DNA from: Homalodisca vitripennis
Lineage: Eukaryota > Arthropoda > Insecta > Hemiptera > Cicadellidae
Length of the DNA: 64,000 nucleotides
Direction: 5' to 3'
Assembly: GCF_021130785.1 (NCBI RefSeq)
Contig: NC_060207.1
Location: 194,051,501-194,115,500 of the forward strand
Within the stretch, counting starts at the first letter, position 1; the number at the start of each line of letters is the position of its first letter. Made by a program: the position numbers and the translations under genes. Below the pieces are notes generated by a model that worked only from the letters and a program-made list of their open reading frames with translations, was not told the DNA's origin and searched no databases. Shown in pieces: positions 48,160 to 61,146 of this stretch.

Positions 48160-48255
48160 ATTTCGGACATTTGCTTATATTCGTTCAATGTTACAAAAGA
48201 TCAAACACAGCATTTCGAGGATTGGAGCCTATCCTCTTCGTCAGATAGGGGAACA
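48160..48255 (+). mobile_element. Solo end of the TIR family seen at 25953-26532
   Basis: aggatttcggacatttgc, an AT-rich spacer, then catttcgaggattgg and atcctcttcgtcagat follow the same layout as the ends at 25953 and 26532. No inverted partner is found in the next 500 bp, so this is a truncated or one-ended copy. Confidence 0.6.
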
Positions 48256-48925
48256 GTAATGCATATAATAATAAATAACAGAAAGAAGAAAATAAGGAAA
48301 AGAAATGGTTCAAACATATCCAAAAGCTGCTTGGAGTCCGGTCCAAGCGTTGTCATTTCACAGGATACAAGTCCCGAGCACAAGTCACGAGTACGAGAAT
48401 CACAATCACACGTCACACCAGCTCAGGCGAAAGTGGGATATTAACGCGTCTTGCCTTTACCCCTTCCCACTCCTGACCATCACCTTCCTGTTCCATTGTT
48501 TCAGATGACACGACGGGATGCCGAAGAAAGAGTCAACATTGATTTTTCTATTAGTAGGTGCCTAACCTTGCCTGAATGTCTTGCTTCTAAATCAAAATAC
48601 ATAAAATAATTTGTAACAGTTTGGAAGAAAAAATATTTGTCATATGATATACAGTTCTGTCAAGTTGTGCATGAACTTGTACAAACCAACTGTGTATGTC
48701 TCTTCTACCAGGTCAAGTTAATTTAGTTATGCATGGTTGTTTATGTAAATGTGCAGTAGTTGATATATAAGGCAACATTGCAATGTTGTGTGCATCAATA
48801 TGATACAAATAACTTAGGGATTAGCATGGCAACGTATCATAATGATATAGAAGGCCTGGTGAAATAGTAAATGTAAAACAGAATATGTAAGTATGTATGA
48901 AAGTGTAGCAGTTAAAGCGTTAAAA
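48256..48925. other. Intergenic DNA
   Basis: Short overlapping frames on both strands (48201-48508) without domains. Nothing else recognised. Confidence 0.4.
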
Positions 48926-48929
48926 ATGT

Positions 48930-49460
48930 ATCTTCTGTCTGTCTATCCACACGATATCTCGAAAACTAATTCTCTTGATTTATAGACGTGAAGGTTTGCA
49001 CATTAATTCATTTCTATACAGGTATAAGTAACATCAAGTTTGATGATGGTGCACAACCCTTTATGAAATGTGATTAAGCGTTAGCAAATCCTTCTCGCAG
49101 AATATCTCAAGAACAAATGAGCTATACATTTTAATTTTGAATATTTGCTATCAGTAGAAAGGGTGGCACCATTCTCTTTCTGTATGTATGTCTGTTTTCC
49201 ATAGGGTTTGTATTTCTACATAGGTAATGTCGTGTTTGATGATGGCGCATGCCTCCCATAGGATCTGGCTGATCATCATTGAAGCCTATCACACAGTGAA
49301 CTGGCAAAATTTCCTTTCTGTGTGCTTGAGAGCTTATGTTGTGTATTTATTTATATGTGATCGTCTGTCTGTCCGTAGATTATTGTTTACAAAATGAGCT
49401 ACAGACTAAAAACTGTGCATGTAACGTCAGCGAAGCCTGTTACGCAACAAGTCGTCGTGT
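48930..49460 (+). repeat. Interspersed repeat, two to three tandem partial copies
   Basis: Three consecutive blocks share the motif order ctgtctgtctatccacacga, atctcgaaaac, gagctata, tttctatacaggta, aacatcaagtttgatgatgg and gcgttagc: about 48938-49085, 49090-49280 and 49365-49460. Divergence between blocks is considerable. Related single copies lie at 29310-29470 and about 26860-26915. No coding capacity seen; the class is unknown. Confidence 0.6.
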
Positions 49461-52400
49461 GTACTCAGTATGTAACAGGTTTATAATATATTCATTAAAA
49501 TAATCATAGTCTATTACAGTATTTTACTTTATTTACAAAACTAATTTTTAGGACCTTGGGTTAGAATTGTTATAGCTGTAACTTATTAAACATTGAACAA
49601 CTTTTTGTTCAACCAAAGTAAATGTAACAAATTAGGTTTGTTTTGTTTAATTAAAGTAACTTATACAGTGTTTTAAACATTTATCTTGTTGATATAATCA
49701 TGCTTAAGTCAAAATATTTATCGTAAGTCATTATGTTTGTAGGCTCTTCTTCCAGAGAAACACGTTAAAAATTAAAACACGTTCTTTTGAAAAAGGACCA
49801 TTGTTATTACTATGTTTATTTTCTAAATTCAGAAATATTTATATATTATGTAAATCTTAAAAAAGGACATCATTATGATTATAAAACATTGAGTTATAAA
49901 GAACTTGACAGTATAGCTTTTAACCATTTTACAGATTTATTATATGCATGTATGTACTCGTAGTAAAATTTAAAAACAACATAATTCAAAACACTAATTT
50001 TTACCAGACCAGAGGCCCTTATTACACCTACTGTGCCGCATCAATTGTTTTCTCAGGTTTTACCGAACGAAAATTTATATTCTCTAGCAGAAACAAACAG
50101 TATGTTGGCGCATTAACAATAACCTAATTCCTCATCAGTTCCATTTCCCAGTTTTAGTGTCTTTTAATATGTCATATTACTAATATTGATGTATTCAGTA
50201 TATATTACATATTTCTAATCATATGTTGTAATCATTCAAATTCATAAAGTATACAGTGTAATATGGAGTATTGTTATTGTATTATTTTTTAGTAGTTATA
50301 CTAAGTTTATAAATTATTACATTATCGCTGATTCAACTGATTCAAAGTTAAGTGCCTGCCCCATCTTGTGCCGAAAATATTACCAATTATGTTCGTTTGC
50401 AAATCTAGCTTAATAACAAACTCGACTAATTCTTTTTGGTAATTTTTTATAAGAGTATACGCGTATATGTTATCCATGAAGGTTTAAAAGTGATTAACAG
50501 CGCCTGCACCATTGCTTAAATTAAATTATAGAAAACTTTATTCTATGTTTCATACAATTCCAAGAAACAATGTTTGGAAACTGTTTTCTAAATTTTCCCA
50601 AACTTGATACAAACACCACCATTGGAAAAAGTTATAAAATGCTCTTACTTCTATCAACCCCGAGTTTATTGAAACAGTCTGAAACGGGCTTAAAATATTA
50701 CCAACGCTTTCAATGGATAATTCAAACCTATCTGAAAATTAAACATCTGATGACAATTCTTTGTTGTTCAAATTCTAAAGACATAATCAAATAAAGTATG
50801 ACTCAGGCTCATAAACTCGTGAATTGCAGTTTTGCAGAAATGCTACTTTTAATCTGTTGAATAATCAGTTGTTTATCTCTTAACACTTTTAGTTGCACTA
50901 TACCTATACCTAATATAACTAATACATCAGTTCAGATTGTAACTAATACAATCATATAATTAATATATTGTTTATCTTTGCACACGCGCGCACACACACC
51001 ATAATCACACTGAGATGTACTATACACATTAAAAATAGTACACATTTTATATATATAAGTGTATATAAAATGTGTTCACTCATACCGAAGAGTCTACCGC
51101 TATGGTTGTTTTTGTACTTCCTGTGAAAGCAATCCTTTTTTTCTTTGGTATTTAGCCATAGGCTAGATTTTTTTTTCTTCCTGTCCTCACATACGGTGGA
51201 TGCGGAAACGTTCGTCTTACACATTCTTCCATTTACCAGCGGGATGAGTTAAGAACGACTTGTCAAGTTTGTATAGTTTCTTACTTCATTTCATATAAGA
51301 GTTTGAGACAACATCAAATATTCATAATCTTTACAACTTAATTTTTACAGTAAGTATTGTTTTATTCAGAAAATGTTTTTTAGGACATTATGTACATCTA
51401 TTTGATATTTTTATTATTTCACTGCAACGTTGTATCTATTATCAGTAGTGTGATCCATGCCTGTTTGAAACTGTTTCAGTTTTAACTAACTGTACGATTT
51501 TATTGCAAACAAATGTCATTTTAAATTTACCATTACTTAAGATACTTGCAACCTTGTTGGTTTAAATAATCATGCTACTTTTGACTAATCAAGAACATAT
51601 TTATAGCCTACTGTCACTTACTCAATAATATACTATTCTGATTTTATTTTGCCTATTAGAAGTTTCCTATAAAGTGAAAATATAAATAATAGAGTAAGTA
51701 ATCTATTAGGCCTAATGCTCATCATTACATATAATGTACCTACAATTTTCATGTTAGTGAAGTGGAGTAATGTCAATCACAGATCCACTAATTCGGAAGA
51801 TTCATGATGTGATTTATTCTCACACAAGCCGATTCAGTGAGATGTCTACATGCTGATTCAGATTAATTTGGAATGTGCTGTTTATTTCTGTTAGCATAAA
51901 TTGTTTTAGGTAGACTATATTATTATCTAGCCTATTGGTTTGATACAAATGTAGCTACTTTATAGTAAGCGCCCACCACCACAATCAAATTTGGGTACCA
52001 AATTATCAATTAAAGATACCCAAACACTATGGAATGCAAAACACATTGTAATTATAGTTATTAGAATTAATTATTGGCAGCTATTTTTATCTGTTGAATA
52101 TCAATATCGTTCAAAATTATTGCTGACATTACTCAAAAACCATACAAATAATTTTAATTTGTTTAAATTAATTTTGACCAATATTACTATTTAATACATT
52201 AAAAAGAGCTGGCAATATTCAATTGTAAACCACTGTAATGAGAATATTTGTGTATTTGATAGTTTAAGTATTTCTAATCAATAATTTGGTTCCTTAATTC
52301 GATTATGGTAGTGGTCGCTTACTATACTGTAGTCCATTTTTAGAAAATGTTTTTTACTGCAAAATGAAATAGTATAACACTATCATATTAAAACCAGAAT

Positions 52401-53930
52401 AAAGTTACTGCATTTTATCTCATATGAAATAAAGTCAATTATTTTAATTAGCTTTCCGATACCATTATTGCAAATCCCATAAATTCACACCAACTATTGA
52501 CATATTTGCCCGTGATCACAAACCATTGTGCACAATATGGCCTAAAATCTTAAAGTTTAGTTTTTTTATACACACATTGCCACTCCTATAAATAGACCTC
52601 ATATAGTTGCAGAATTATATAGTTAAAAATAACTTTGTAACTTAGTATAGAAAGATGATAGCAGTAAAACATTGATAGGTAACCTAGGCTTTTAATTTTG
52701 TTAATTTTATAATATGATTACTTATATAATTTATATAAAAAAATGAAAATACTATAAGTAGAATATATTGTGTATCAGAAATTAATTTGGTAAACATGCA
52801 TACAAAGGAACTATTTATTATCCAGTAGGCCTTTTCCAGATGAATAAAATATGGCTAGACCTAATATAAAAAAAATTGTATATGACATACGATCTACTAA
52901 TCTCTTTGCTAAACAAGAAAATTCTATTTTAAAGGGCAACAGTCTGCAGGGTTTATCTGAAACTTCTCAGGCCACATAGCCTAACTTATTCATGTCTTAG
53001 GAGGTGATCTTACCACAAGCATAAAACTCCCTTTTGTGATGTTAGCCATAAGTGTATTAGCAGATTTACAGCAACTCACAGTTTAAGTTTATTGTAATTC
53101 TTTGTACATATCTATTCACAACATGTAACTTATAGCACAATGGTATCAAAAGATTATATGTAATTAATGTTCTCTACTCTACATATTTTGTAGCTCATTT
53201 CTTTAGTATCCTTCTTATTTTTCAGTATTAAATCATTCAGATCACTAAGAGTTGAATGAAAGAATCACACCAATATTTGGAACACAAATTTAAGTCAATG
53301 CGTTTTTGTTTAGCATTGATACTTAAACTCTCTTGCATTTCATGTCAACTTGAATTGTGAGTAGAGTAATCCTCCCCTCCCTCCAAAAGCTCTTCTAAAA
53401 GTCACATGTGGGAAAAAATAGTACAAATGTTCTGAAGACACCGCATTGTATGAAAAGCATGTTAAGCTTGTAATATCATGTACTTTTTTGTGACAGTCAC
53501 TGGAGCACATGCAGCTTTAATTTTATCATATACAAAACATGTAACTAATTACATTAACTGACAAAAATTATTATATACTAGAGACAGACTGTGTACTGTA
53601 CTGTCTGTTTATGTAGGTTATTATATGCATGAATATTGATTTATAGTTAACATATAATTTTAAAAAGCAAGTTAATGTTAAACCATAATAAAAATATAAA
53701 TGTAAGGCTTCCTGCTTATGTTTGCAATGAAAAAATACCTTTTTAATTTATTTCATCTTAGTTAAATTAACAATTTTATTTCATTTGGTTGTAACCCTTA
53801 ACCTTGTTGAGCAATTCAGCCAACCTAGTACCCTATGTATTGCTTTTGTGTATAGGGAATTAACTAGGGGAAGGATGAGGGAAATAACCCCCCCCCCCTT
53901 CGCCAAAGACCTAAACCATTTAAAAAAATA
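49461..53930. other. Long AT-rich intergenic stretch
   Basis: No supported gene over 4.4 kb. A 36-bp near-palindrome sits at about 51040-51076 (acacattttatatatata against tatataaaatgtgt), and a short CA/CG run at about 50980-51000. The frame at 51224-50952 on the minus strand begins MCKTNVSASTVCEDRKKKKS and meets a fair donor (TCG|GTATGAGT), but it has no partner exon. Confidence 0.4.
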
Positions 53931-54060
53931 TATACCGGTTGAGGCAGAACACCCGTGCTGTATGTATAGCGGGAGAGCGGTTTGGTTTATTGACATAAAA
54001 CAAAGTGCTTTCCCTATAAATTTTCCTGGAGACTCCATTGAAAATATATTTATCTAATTC

Positions 54061-56768
54061 TATGTATAGAGTGTTCCAGAATTAAAGGGTTGAGTTTTTT
54101 AATCTAAAAATATTTAAATGTAAGCATAGCATGTAATCATACATCATTTTAAAGGTCTTGTTGAAAGGAGCTTGTTGGTGAAAACAGAATTCACTTATCT
54201 CAATTTGTTTCAAAACTTTGGTACAATTCTAAAACTCATGTTTATTCTAAATGTTTGAAAAATCATTAAAATTAAACAGATTATAATTTATAAATGAACG
54301 TTGAAGAAATAACAAAATCTTACTTTGGTTGTTTCACTAGTTTACAGGTGTTCAAACTCTCAGATCCATTATTTGTTAAACACACTAAACAGCGGTTTTT
54401 AGATTGTTTCCTCCAAGTCTACTCTAGAACTTAAACTATCTACAGCTCGCAACACCTCTTGGCCATTGGTCAAATTTATAGTATTCCTGATTCTTTGCAT
54501 ATGTTCAACTGTTGTTGGTCTTATAGTGTACACTAAATCTTTCAACCTACCCCATAGCTAGAAATCCAGGCATGTCAAATCAGGAGATTTTGGAGGATAG
54601 TTGACAGGACCACCTCTTCCCATCCATCTTCCAAGATATTGTTCATTGAGTGTTTGTCTAGCGTTGGCGTGTAGTGAGGTGGTGTCCCATTGTGCATAAA
54701 CTACATGTTTTCCAAGTCTTCATCAGCTAAACTTATCAGTAAGTTAGGCAGGTAATTAATCAAAAAGTTGTAAGAGTCTTCAATGAGGTGTTATGCAAAA
54801 AAGTACCTACAATCTTGCCAACAACAATGCTATACCAGGTATTCAAAGTCCAGTACCTCTGATTATTAACCTCACGCATCCAGTGTGGGTTCTCAAAGAC
54901 CCAATACCTCATGTTATGGGGGTTTACTTCTCGGTTTCTGTGGAAAATTGCCTCAACACACACAGTACATAATGAAAGAAGTGTTTTTTTTATTGACACA
55001 TTTTTCTAGCCCACAAACATAAATTCATTCTATAAAGGCAGTCATCACCATGCAACTCTTGGTGTAGCAATAACCTATACTGGTACATTTTATTGTCTTT
55101 CACGATCCTCAACAATCCTTTTGGCTTACACCTGAATCAAGAGCAACTCTCCTGGAAAAGTCAATTGGATTGAGTTGAACTGCTGCCAAATACTTCTGGT
55201 GCCCTATTATTTCTTACAGGCCTAGCCAGTGTCTTTCCTTTATTTTTTTCTTGTTGCACTTGTCCTTTTTCACACGTACAACAAGCAAGTCTTTGAAAGG
55301 CTATTCACGATTAAGGTTCACTGTCTGGATAGTGTTCAGCATAGAGATACACTGCAGCTGAGTAGTTCTGAAAACATTCACTTAACACCATTAGCATTTG
55401 GTACGCTTCTTCATTTGTGTACAGTATTTCACAGAAACACTATAATTCACAATAAAAAAGCATGTTCTAGTTGAGAAACTAACAGAAAGTAAACCAACAA
55501 TGACCCAACACAGGTGTTAGTGAACCACTGATAATTATCAGCTGATAAATCAATCATAAGATTAATTTTACAGTGACCCAGGAGCTAAGTATCAATGATA
55601 GTGAACATTGATAGGCTAATACATTAAGAGAGGTACCTCAGCAGTTAAAATGTGAAATGGTATTGAGAAAGGGTCCACTATTTTTACCTACCTAAGAGTG
55701 GAAAATTACAACAAAAACATGAAACCATGTTGAAAAATACAATTTTTTTTCAAAGGTCATTTAATTTTTGAGTATTTACAAATCCGTAAAATCATCAAAA
55801 GAGCCCTGCCGCATGTTTACCTTAGTACTTAATGTTTTAAAAAACCATTTTGTGATTTGCATATTAACAGCAAGCACTCAAAGTAAAAAAAATCACTTAT
55901 TGTACATTGTAAATTGCGTGATATTTTGTGCAAAAGCGTTAAGTGCAACACCAACTATTAGATTGTGTATCATGCAACCTATTTTTTAAAATAAACCTTC
56001 CTCTAACCAACCTAGTACCTGTAAAGTAGTGAAATAACTTAAGATTTTGTTATTTTTTCAACGTTCATTTATAAATTACAATTTGTATTATTTTAACAAT
56101 TTTTCAAACCTTTGGTATAAACATGACTTCGTTTTGTTTTATTAATACATTATACTTAATAGTACCATTCTCTATAATAATTCATTATTATTTTTAAAAA
56201 TTCATTTTAAATGTTTTGTTTTCTTATAATGTAAACTTTCCAAGTGGACAGTTTATGAATGGCTAAGGCAACGCCATAAAATATTGGGAAAGTTACGTGA
56301 AAAATATATTTCTGCTTCATTTTTGAAAACCATTGAAGATCTGAATAAAGTTTAAAATACATACTTTGTCTTAATGAGAACATTAAAATGATTTACAACA
56401 TTATGCATGTTCATATTTCAAAATGTAACTGAAATGAATTTTCCAAAATTTGAGTTAGGGTTCAACACCAAAGTACTCTTAAAAGTAGTCATGTTGCGTA
56501 TCAGAATCAAGCTCAGTTATTGTAAGCGAGAAATCGGAATCAGACCAAACAAAACTTCAACTGATTAAATAAATTTTTTTAATTTCTAAATTTGTTTTAA
56601 AAAAAAAGGCCGTAATTTTGAAATGTAGGCTATTGAGATAAGTGAATTCTGTTTTTTTCAATGAGTTCCTTATAACAACACCTTTAAAACTATCTATGAT
56701 TTGCCCTATGCTGTATTTAAAAAATTTTAGATTGAAAACTCGACTCTTAATTTTGGAATACCCTGTAC
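54061..56768 (-). mobile_element. Tc1/mariner-superfamily element with long terminal inverted repeats
   Basis: The ends read TATAGAGTGTTCCAGAATTA (left) and TACAGGGTATTCCAAAATTA (reverse complement of right), flanked by the same ctatg. Inverted similarity continues inward for about 290 bp on the left (54061-54350). On the right it is interrupted by about 400 bp of extra sequence (about 56170-56590) and resumes at 56005-56170. A decayed transposase lies between, on the minus strand. The target site is TA, as usual in this superfamily. Confidence 0.8.
54410..55475 (-). pseudogene. Mariner-like (IS630/Tc1 superfamily) transposase relic
   Basis: On the minus strand a frame at 54999-54760 contains FHRNREVNPHNMRYWVFENP and HWMREVNNQRYW, the region around the first catalytic Asp, with that residue no longer evident. 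Further on, in two frames, are HNGTPPHY (second catalytic region, usually DGAPPH) and RWMGRGGPVNYPPKSPDLT, LWGRLKDLVYTIRPTTVEHM and RIRNTINLTNGQEVLRAVDS. The third block keeps the Asp of the PPKSPDLT motif. An in-frame stop follows in DF*LWG, and several frameshifts are present. It would have cut and pasted the element at TA sites; this copy cannot. Confidence 0.8.
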
Positions 56769-56909
56769 ATAGAATCTGATGAATATATTTTCAACGGACT
56801 CCCCTGGAAGATTTATGTGGAAAAAACACTTTGTTTTATGTCAATGAACCAAACTGTTCTCTTGCTATACATACTGCACGGGTGGTCTGCCTCATCCAGT
56901 AAACAAGAA

Positions 56910-57930
56910 TCCAACTTGTTTGAAATACAGCAGCTAAATATTTGACTTTAAATTAGGCCTACCTATTTATTAAAATTTATTCAGATTTATTCCATCCCCC
57001 AGGTTGTGTGCTCATAAACCAGATTCATGATCCTCCCCAGTGCATTCCAGTGTTACTTTAGTTTTAAAATGTTATTTTAACTACAGCTGGTTTATTAAAT
57101 TTGTTTGCCATTCCAAACAATATATGATATAAACAAGTTATATCAACTAATTTCTTGCAGTAATTTTGTATACTTCGAGAATTAATGTGAAGTTTGATGT
57201 GTGTTACAAACTCTTTTGTATACACATAAAAATCATATGTTCACAACCGATTTTCTGTGTTTCTACTGCAGTTTTTAAGTACAGTTTATAAACTCAAAAA
57301 CTATTGACAAACTACTAAAAACCATTGTAAATATAAAATATTTAGTTTTAAAGCAAATAAAAGGTTTACTCTAGTAATGTAAATCTAGGGTGATTAATTC
57401 TTTTTAATGATTTATGATTTGTGTATTTGTATGTATGAATTAAATAAGTACAGTAATAATACTGCATAGTAATGCCTACAAAAATTTTAAATTTATAAAG
57501 TTATTTTCATGATCTTTAAATTATTGGTTAAGGAATATATTGTGTACCAACTTATAATTGTAGAATAAATATTGAGTTAAATCTTCAATGTTCTTTAAAG
57601 TTAAACTAAAAATATATTAAATAAAACTGAAAACAAAACTGTAAAAAACCCTTTTTCTTATGCCATTCAAAAGTTACTTCTATCTAATTTCAAATGGGTT
57701 AAATTTACAGATTTGTAGGGCATTAAAGTAATTTTTTAATTTGTATGAAGTCTATTTGAAGGGAAACTAATCATGAGGTTTACTTGCTCAAATGAATGGA
57801 TTCCCGATGCATTGATGTAACCACCTGGGTTTTATTTTTGTTTTATTGACTTATTAAGTTGTCGGAATTTCAGTAAAACAAAAAACGCTGTTTTAAAATT
57901 TGTAATTAGAATGGCACATTGTTTTTTACA
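56910..57930. other. AT-rich intergenic DNA upstream of the plus-strand gene
   Basis: No gene seen. It ends in a polypyrimidine acceptor before 57932, so any 5' UTR exon of the plus-strand gene must lie in or beyond this stretch. Confidence 0.4.
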
Positions 57931-57934
57931 GATA

Positions 57935-58044
57935 ATGGATAGCTCTGAAATGGAAAGTGATGCGCAAATTCTTGGATTGAGTGAAGATGAACATGGAAAC
58001 CAAAACATCTCATATGAAGTTGACCCTGTTCTTGGAACAAAAAG
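57935..58044 (+). CDS. Plus-strand host gene, first coding exon
   Basis: The acceptor cattgttttttacag ends at 57931, then ata and the start ATG (57935). The frame reads MDSSEMESDAQILGLSEDEH and on to PVLGTKR: 37 codons, acidic and serine-rich. The proposed donor is AAAAG|GTTTTG at 58045, weak, but it leaves phase 2, which exactly fits the acceptor of the exon at 61004. Without splicing the frame stops after FCNNYHN. No domain recognised; the acidic N-terminus suggests a nuclear or regulatory protein but proves nothing. Confidence 0.55.
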
Positions 58045-58049
58045 GTTTT

Positions 58050-61003
58050 GTAACAACTATCATAACTGATTCCAATGAACAACACAGGCATTAATGCTCA
58101 CATTTTATGCTGTACTGCACCATATTTTAACATTTGTTTTATTTGATTCAGAGATTTCCTGAAAAACTATTAGTGTTTCTAGGTTCTGAAATATATTTTG
58201 TGCTATTTTTCTTGAACTAAATCTGGGATTTATTGACTTCAGGGGTTTAACATACAATCATATTTGTAATGGCCATGAAGTTAGCATTGTTACTAATGAG
58301 ACCAGTGCAAAAGTATAAAGCAGCCAATGCGCATCATGTGTAACCGTCCTCAGCAGTTTCGTCAATTGTACTATTTTATATATTTTGTACACTACAGACA
58401 TTTTATTTTTATTTTAATTTCAGTCTGTATTAGCGACACCAAAAGCATCTGAAGAGCTTCAAGCTGTATTGCAACGATTACTGATAATAATGCCAATATA
58501 CTTGTGTTTTCAAGTCACTATCTGACCATCTACTGAATACAAATTTATTCACAGCTATTTAACTAGAAATTCAAATATAATTTTTTAATTGGCACTTTAC
58601 AGTGGCAGTCTTACGCAGTGTCGTGAAAGGAGAACCTTCACCACCAATCTCTCCTCTCATGCATTTATTCAATTTCTGCACTCAACTCATGGACCAACAC
58701 TTAAGTCTTTGTTAATATATATTTTGTGCATCGGAAAGGCAAGCTAAAGGGCAGAGTGTGCCATCCCGGGTTAGCAAGTCAGCTCACTGCTGACCTACAT
58801 TTAATCCCGGTTTTAATATCCTATTACGAATGCAGGAAGCTTCAAAATTTAAATTCAAATTTATTTTTGCTGTTGATACTACAACTATTTTTTCTAGTAA
58901 ATAGACCTAAGCAGAATCTTTAAATTAAACACCTTAATGACTCTAGATGTGTTATCACGTACAGTAGCACCGAGCCATTACCGTGGCTGATTGGGAGTGT
59001 CACAGCAGCGAAGAGTGTTAAGGATAAATCATGGAGTTCAACGTGCTGTTTCAACAATTGCTTATACTTTGCATAAAAAACCGTATCCTTACCTAAATTT
59101 TAATGCAAACTTCACTTTTGGGTATAATATATTCATCTTGTGACAACGAGGCTGTTTTCATTGTCTAACTGTGAACTAGGTTCTTTAAGAAATAGTATTT
59201 TTTCACTTTCATTATTGTGACTATCAGCAATAAATACTTCAAACTCTAAAATAAACAAATCATATAAATCTTCATACAATGAAACACACACAGCGTTAAT
59301 AAATTCTAGTTAGACAAAATAAATTTTAATGTAAATAAATATGTGCTCTTCACATAGTACCAAAGTTGTACACCAGAGAGCAGTCAGTGGAGTTGTACAC
59401 CTAAAGAGGCAGGGAAAAAATAAAAAACAACCAGCCATTTTAAAAAAAGATTTGACACAAGAGCAGCAGTGAGTGTACAACGTGTTGGAACATGTAAACA
59501 TAAGAATAGAGCTGGAAACTAGGCTCGCTTTATTGCTCAGCAGTTAAGGGATTAAATTTTAAAACTTCTGAGTTAATTTAGAAGCTTACCAACAAATTAT
59601 TTTGCATCATTGATTTAATTTATGTAATAATTTGTAAAGAAAACTGTCACAGTAAACAACATTATGTATAAAAAAATTAAAACTACAATTGAAGAATGAA
59701 TCTCATAATACCTCCAGAGTTGTTTCTTTTGTGGAAACTAAAAAAATTATTTTTTATTACATGTTATAGCATTCTTTTAATTCAGGATATTGACAAAAAA
59801 AATCTCAGAAGCAATGTGTATAGTTGGTCATTTTAACTTCTCCTTTTTTAAACTTCTTGATTAATAGACAATTTTTTCGGTCCTAATATAAAAGTTAATG
59901 TTTATACATTGAAGATTAACCAAAAAATGTATAAAAGTGTTGTAACTCAGCCCATGTATCTATTGGAAACACAAATACAGCTCATTAGCCATTGTATTAA
60001 TATAAATCTGTACTGTATTGTGTTCAATGAAACATATTTATAAAATTCAGTGATTTGTCTGAAAGTAAAGTTGTAAACATTTTTATTATTAAATTAGACA
60101 AGAACCTAACCATACATGGTTGATAAAGTTCAAGAAAGAGTATTTAGAATCCAAGCACTAAGTTATATTCACTTGAGTTATATTCACAATGCAGCAGTGT
60201 ATATAAGTAGTAACTAAAGAAATGTCAGTAAAACAAGTTACAGTATGTTAAGTGTATAAAAGAGGACTTTTTGTTATGTATTCAAGTATTACTATATTTA
60301 TTCAATTTTGAAATTCTTTCATTAATGAAGATGAAAAACTTAATTCTTGTGCTCTAAAGAACTTAGTTTGGTCCAATTCCTCTATAAACTTTTGTTAGGA
60401 TACAGTCAACTGTTGTAGTTGAATTATTATACCAAATAATTTTACCTTGTTAGAGGTAATGCAAGACTGCTATTTCAGGAAAAACTGGGAATTCTCAGGG
60501 ATTTATTATATTAGCTTTGGAAAACTCAGAGAAAAAAACAGGGAATCTTTTAAAAATACCTAATTTTGAAATACCTAAAATAATATTACATATTATTTTA
60601 TTACACTTACATATATAGTTTCGGTTTTTCAAACATTGTGTGAAACTGTACTATTATGGCTTAAAATACTAAAAGAAGTTGTTGCTTTTCATTAAATTAT
60701 ATTACACTCATTCTTTGACATCTCTGGAAATTCTTGGAGTTTGGTCTAACACGTGGAAATCTCAGGAAAATGTTTGGGTGCCCTATAATATAAACTCATA
60801 GCTACAACGATTATTACTGAAAGGTATAGAATGTTGGATTTGGTGCAAGAAAGATAAAGCATTTAACAGGTTGTTAAATATTTTATGGAGAGACAAAGTC
60901 AGTGGAATCAAGACTAGCTGATTGATGACCAGCTAGCTGCCTTAGTCAGTTCTTTGAGAAAGATATCAATTTTGATTAACACCCTAAAACTTCCTTGTTG
61001 TAG
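58050..61003 (+). other. Probable intron of the plus-strand gene
   Basis: AT-rich sequence with no second gene. An acceptor-like tract at about 58420-58435 (ttttattttaatttcag) precedes a short open stretch, SVLATPKASEELQAVLQRLL, but no good donor follows, so I do not call it an exon. Confidence 0.45.
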
Positions 61004-61146
61004 ATTGCATCTTGACAGTGAGTCATCTGTGGATATTGAAGTAGGCAACTTTGGTGGATTTATGATGGACAAGAGGATTAAGTTGGAAAATAACTCTGAG
61101 GACGAAAATGAAGGCACTTCTGGGTTGATGCGGACTGGCTGTGAGG
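61004..61146 (+). CDS. Plus-strand host gene, second coding exon
   Basis: The acceptor aacttccttgttgtag ends at 61003. The exon reads LHLDSESSVDIEVGNFGGFM, then MDKRIKLENNSEDENEG and SGLMRTGCE. It ends at GAGG|GTAAGT, a perfect donor, in phase 1. It is acidic and serine-rich with a small basic patch (MDKRIKLE). Codon use is more even than in the flanks. The downstream exon must lie between 61147 and 64000 or, more likely, beyond the window, since 62278-63781 is filled by mobile elements. Gene not identified. Confidence 0.7.

Larger units (their letters stand above)
53935..56902. repeat. Outer inverted repeats flanking the mariner-like element
   Basis: 53935-54062 (tgaggcagaacacccgtgct, gacataaaacaaagtg) is the reverse complement of 56765-56902 at high identity. 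These arms lie outside the element's apparent TA-CAGGGTATTCC ends. Together they would form one long palindrome centred on the insertion point. They may be an older hairpin element that was the target, or an outer part of the terminal repeats. Confidence 0.7.

Noticed and set aside
50952..51224. Possible minus-strand exon MCKTNVSASTVCEDRKKKKS with donor GTATGAGT
   Set aside because: Contains a long A-run, has no recognised homologue and no partner exon.
58436..58510. Possible extra exon of the plus-strand gene (SVLATPKASEELQAVLQRLL)
   Set aside because: A good acceptor precedes it, but no usable donor follows before the stop, and skipping it gives correct phase between the flanking exons.
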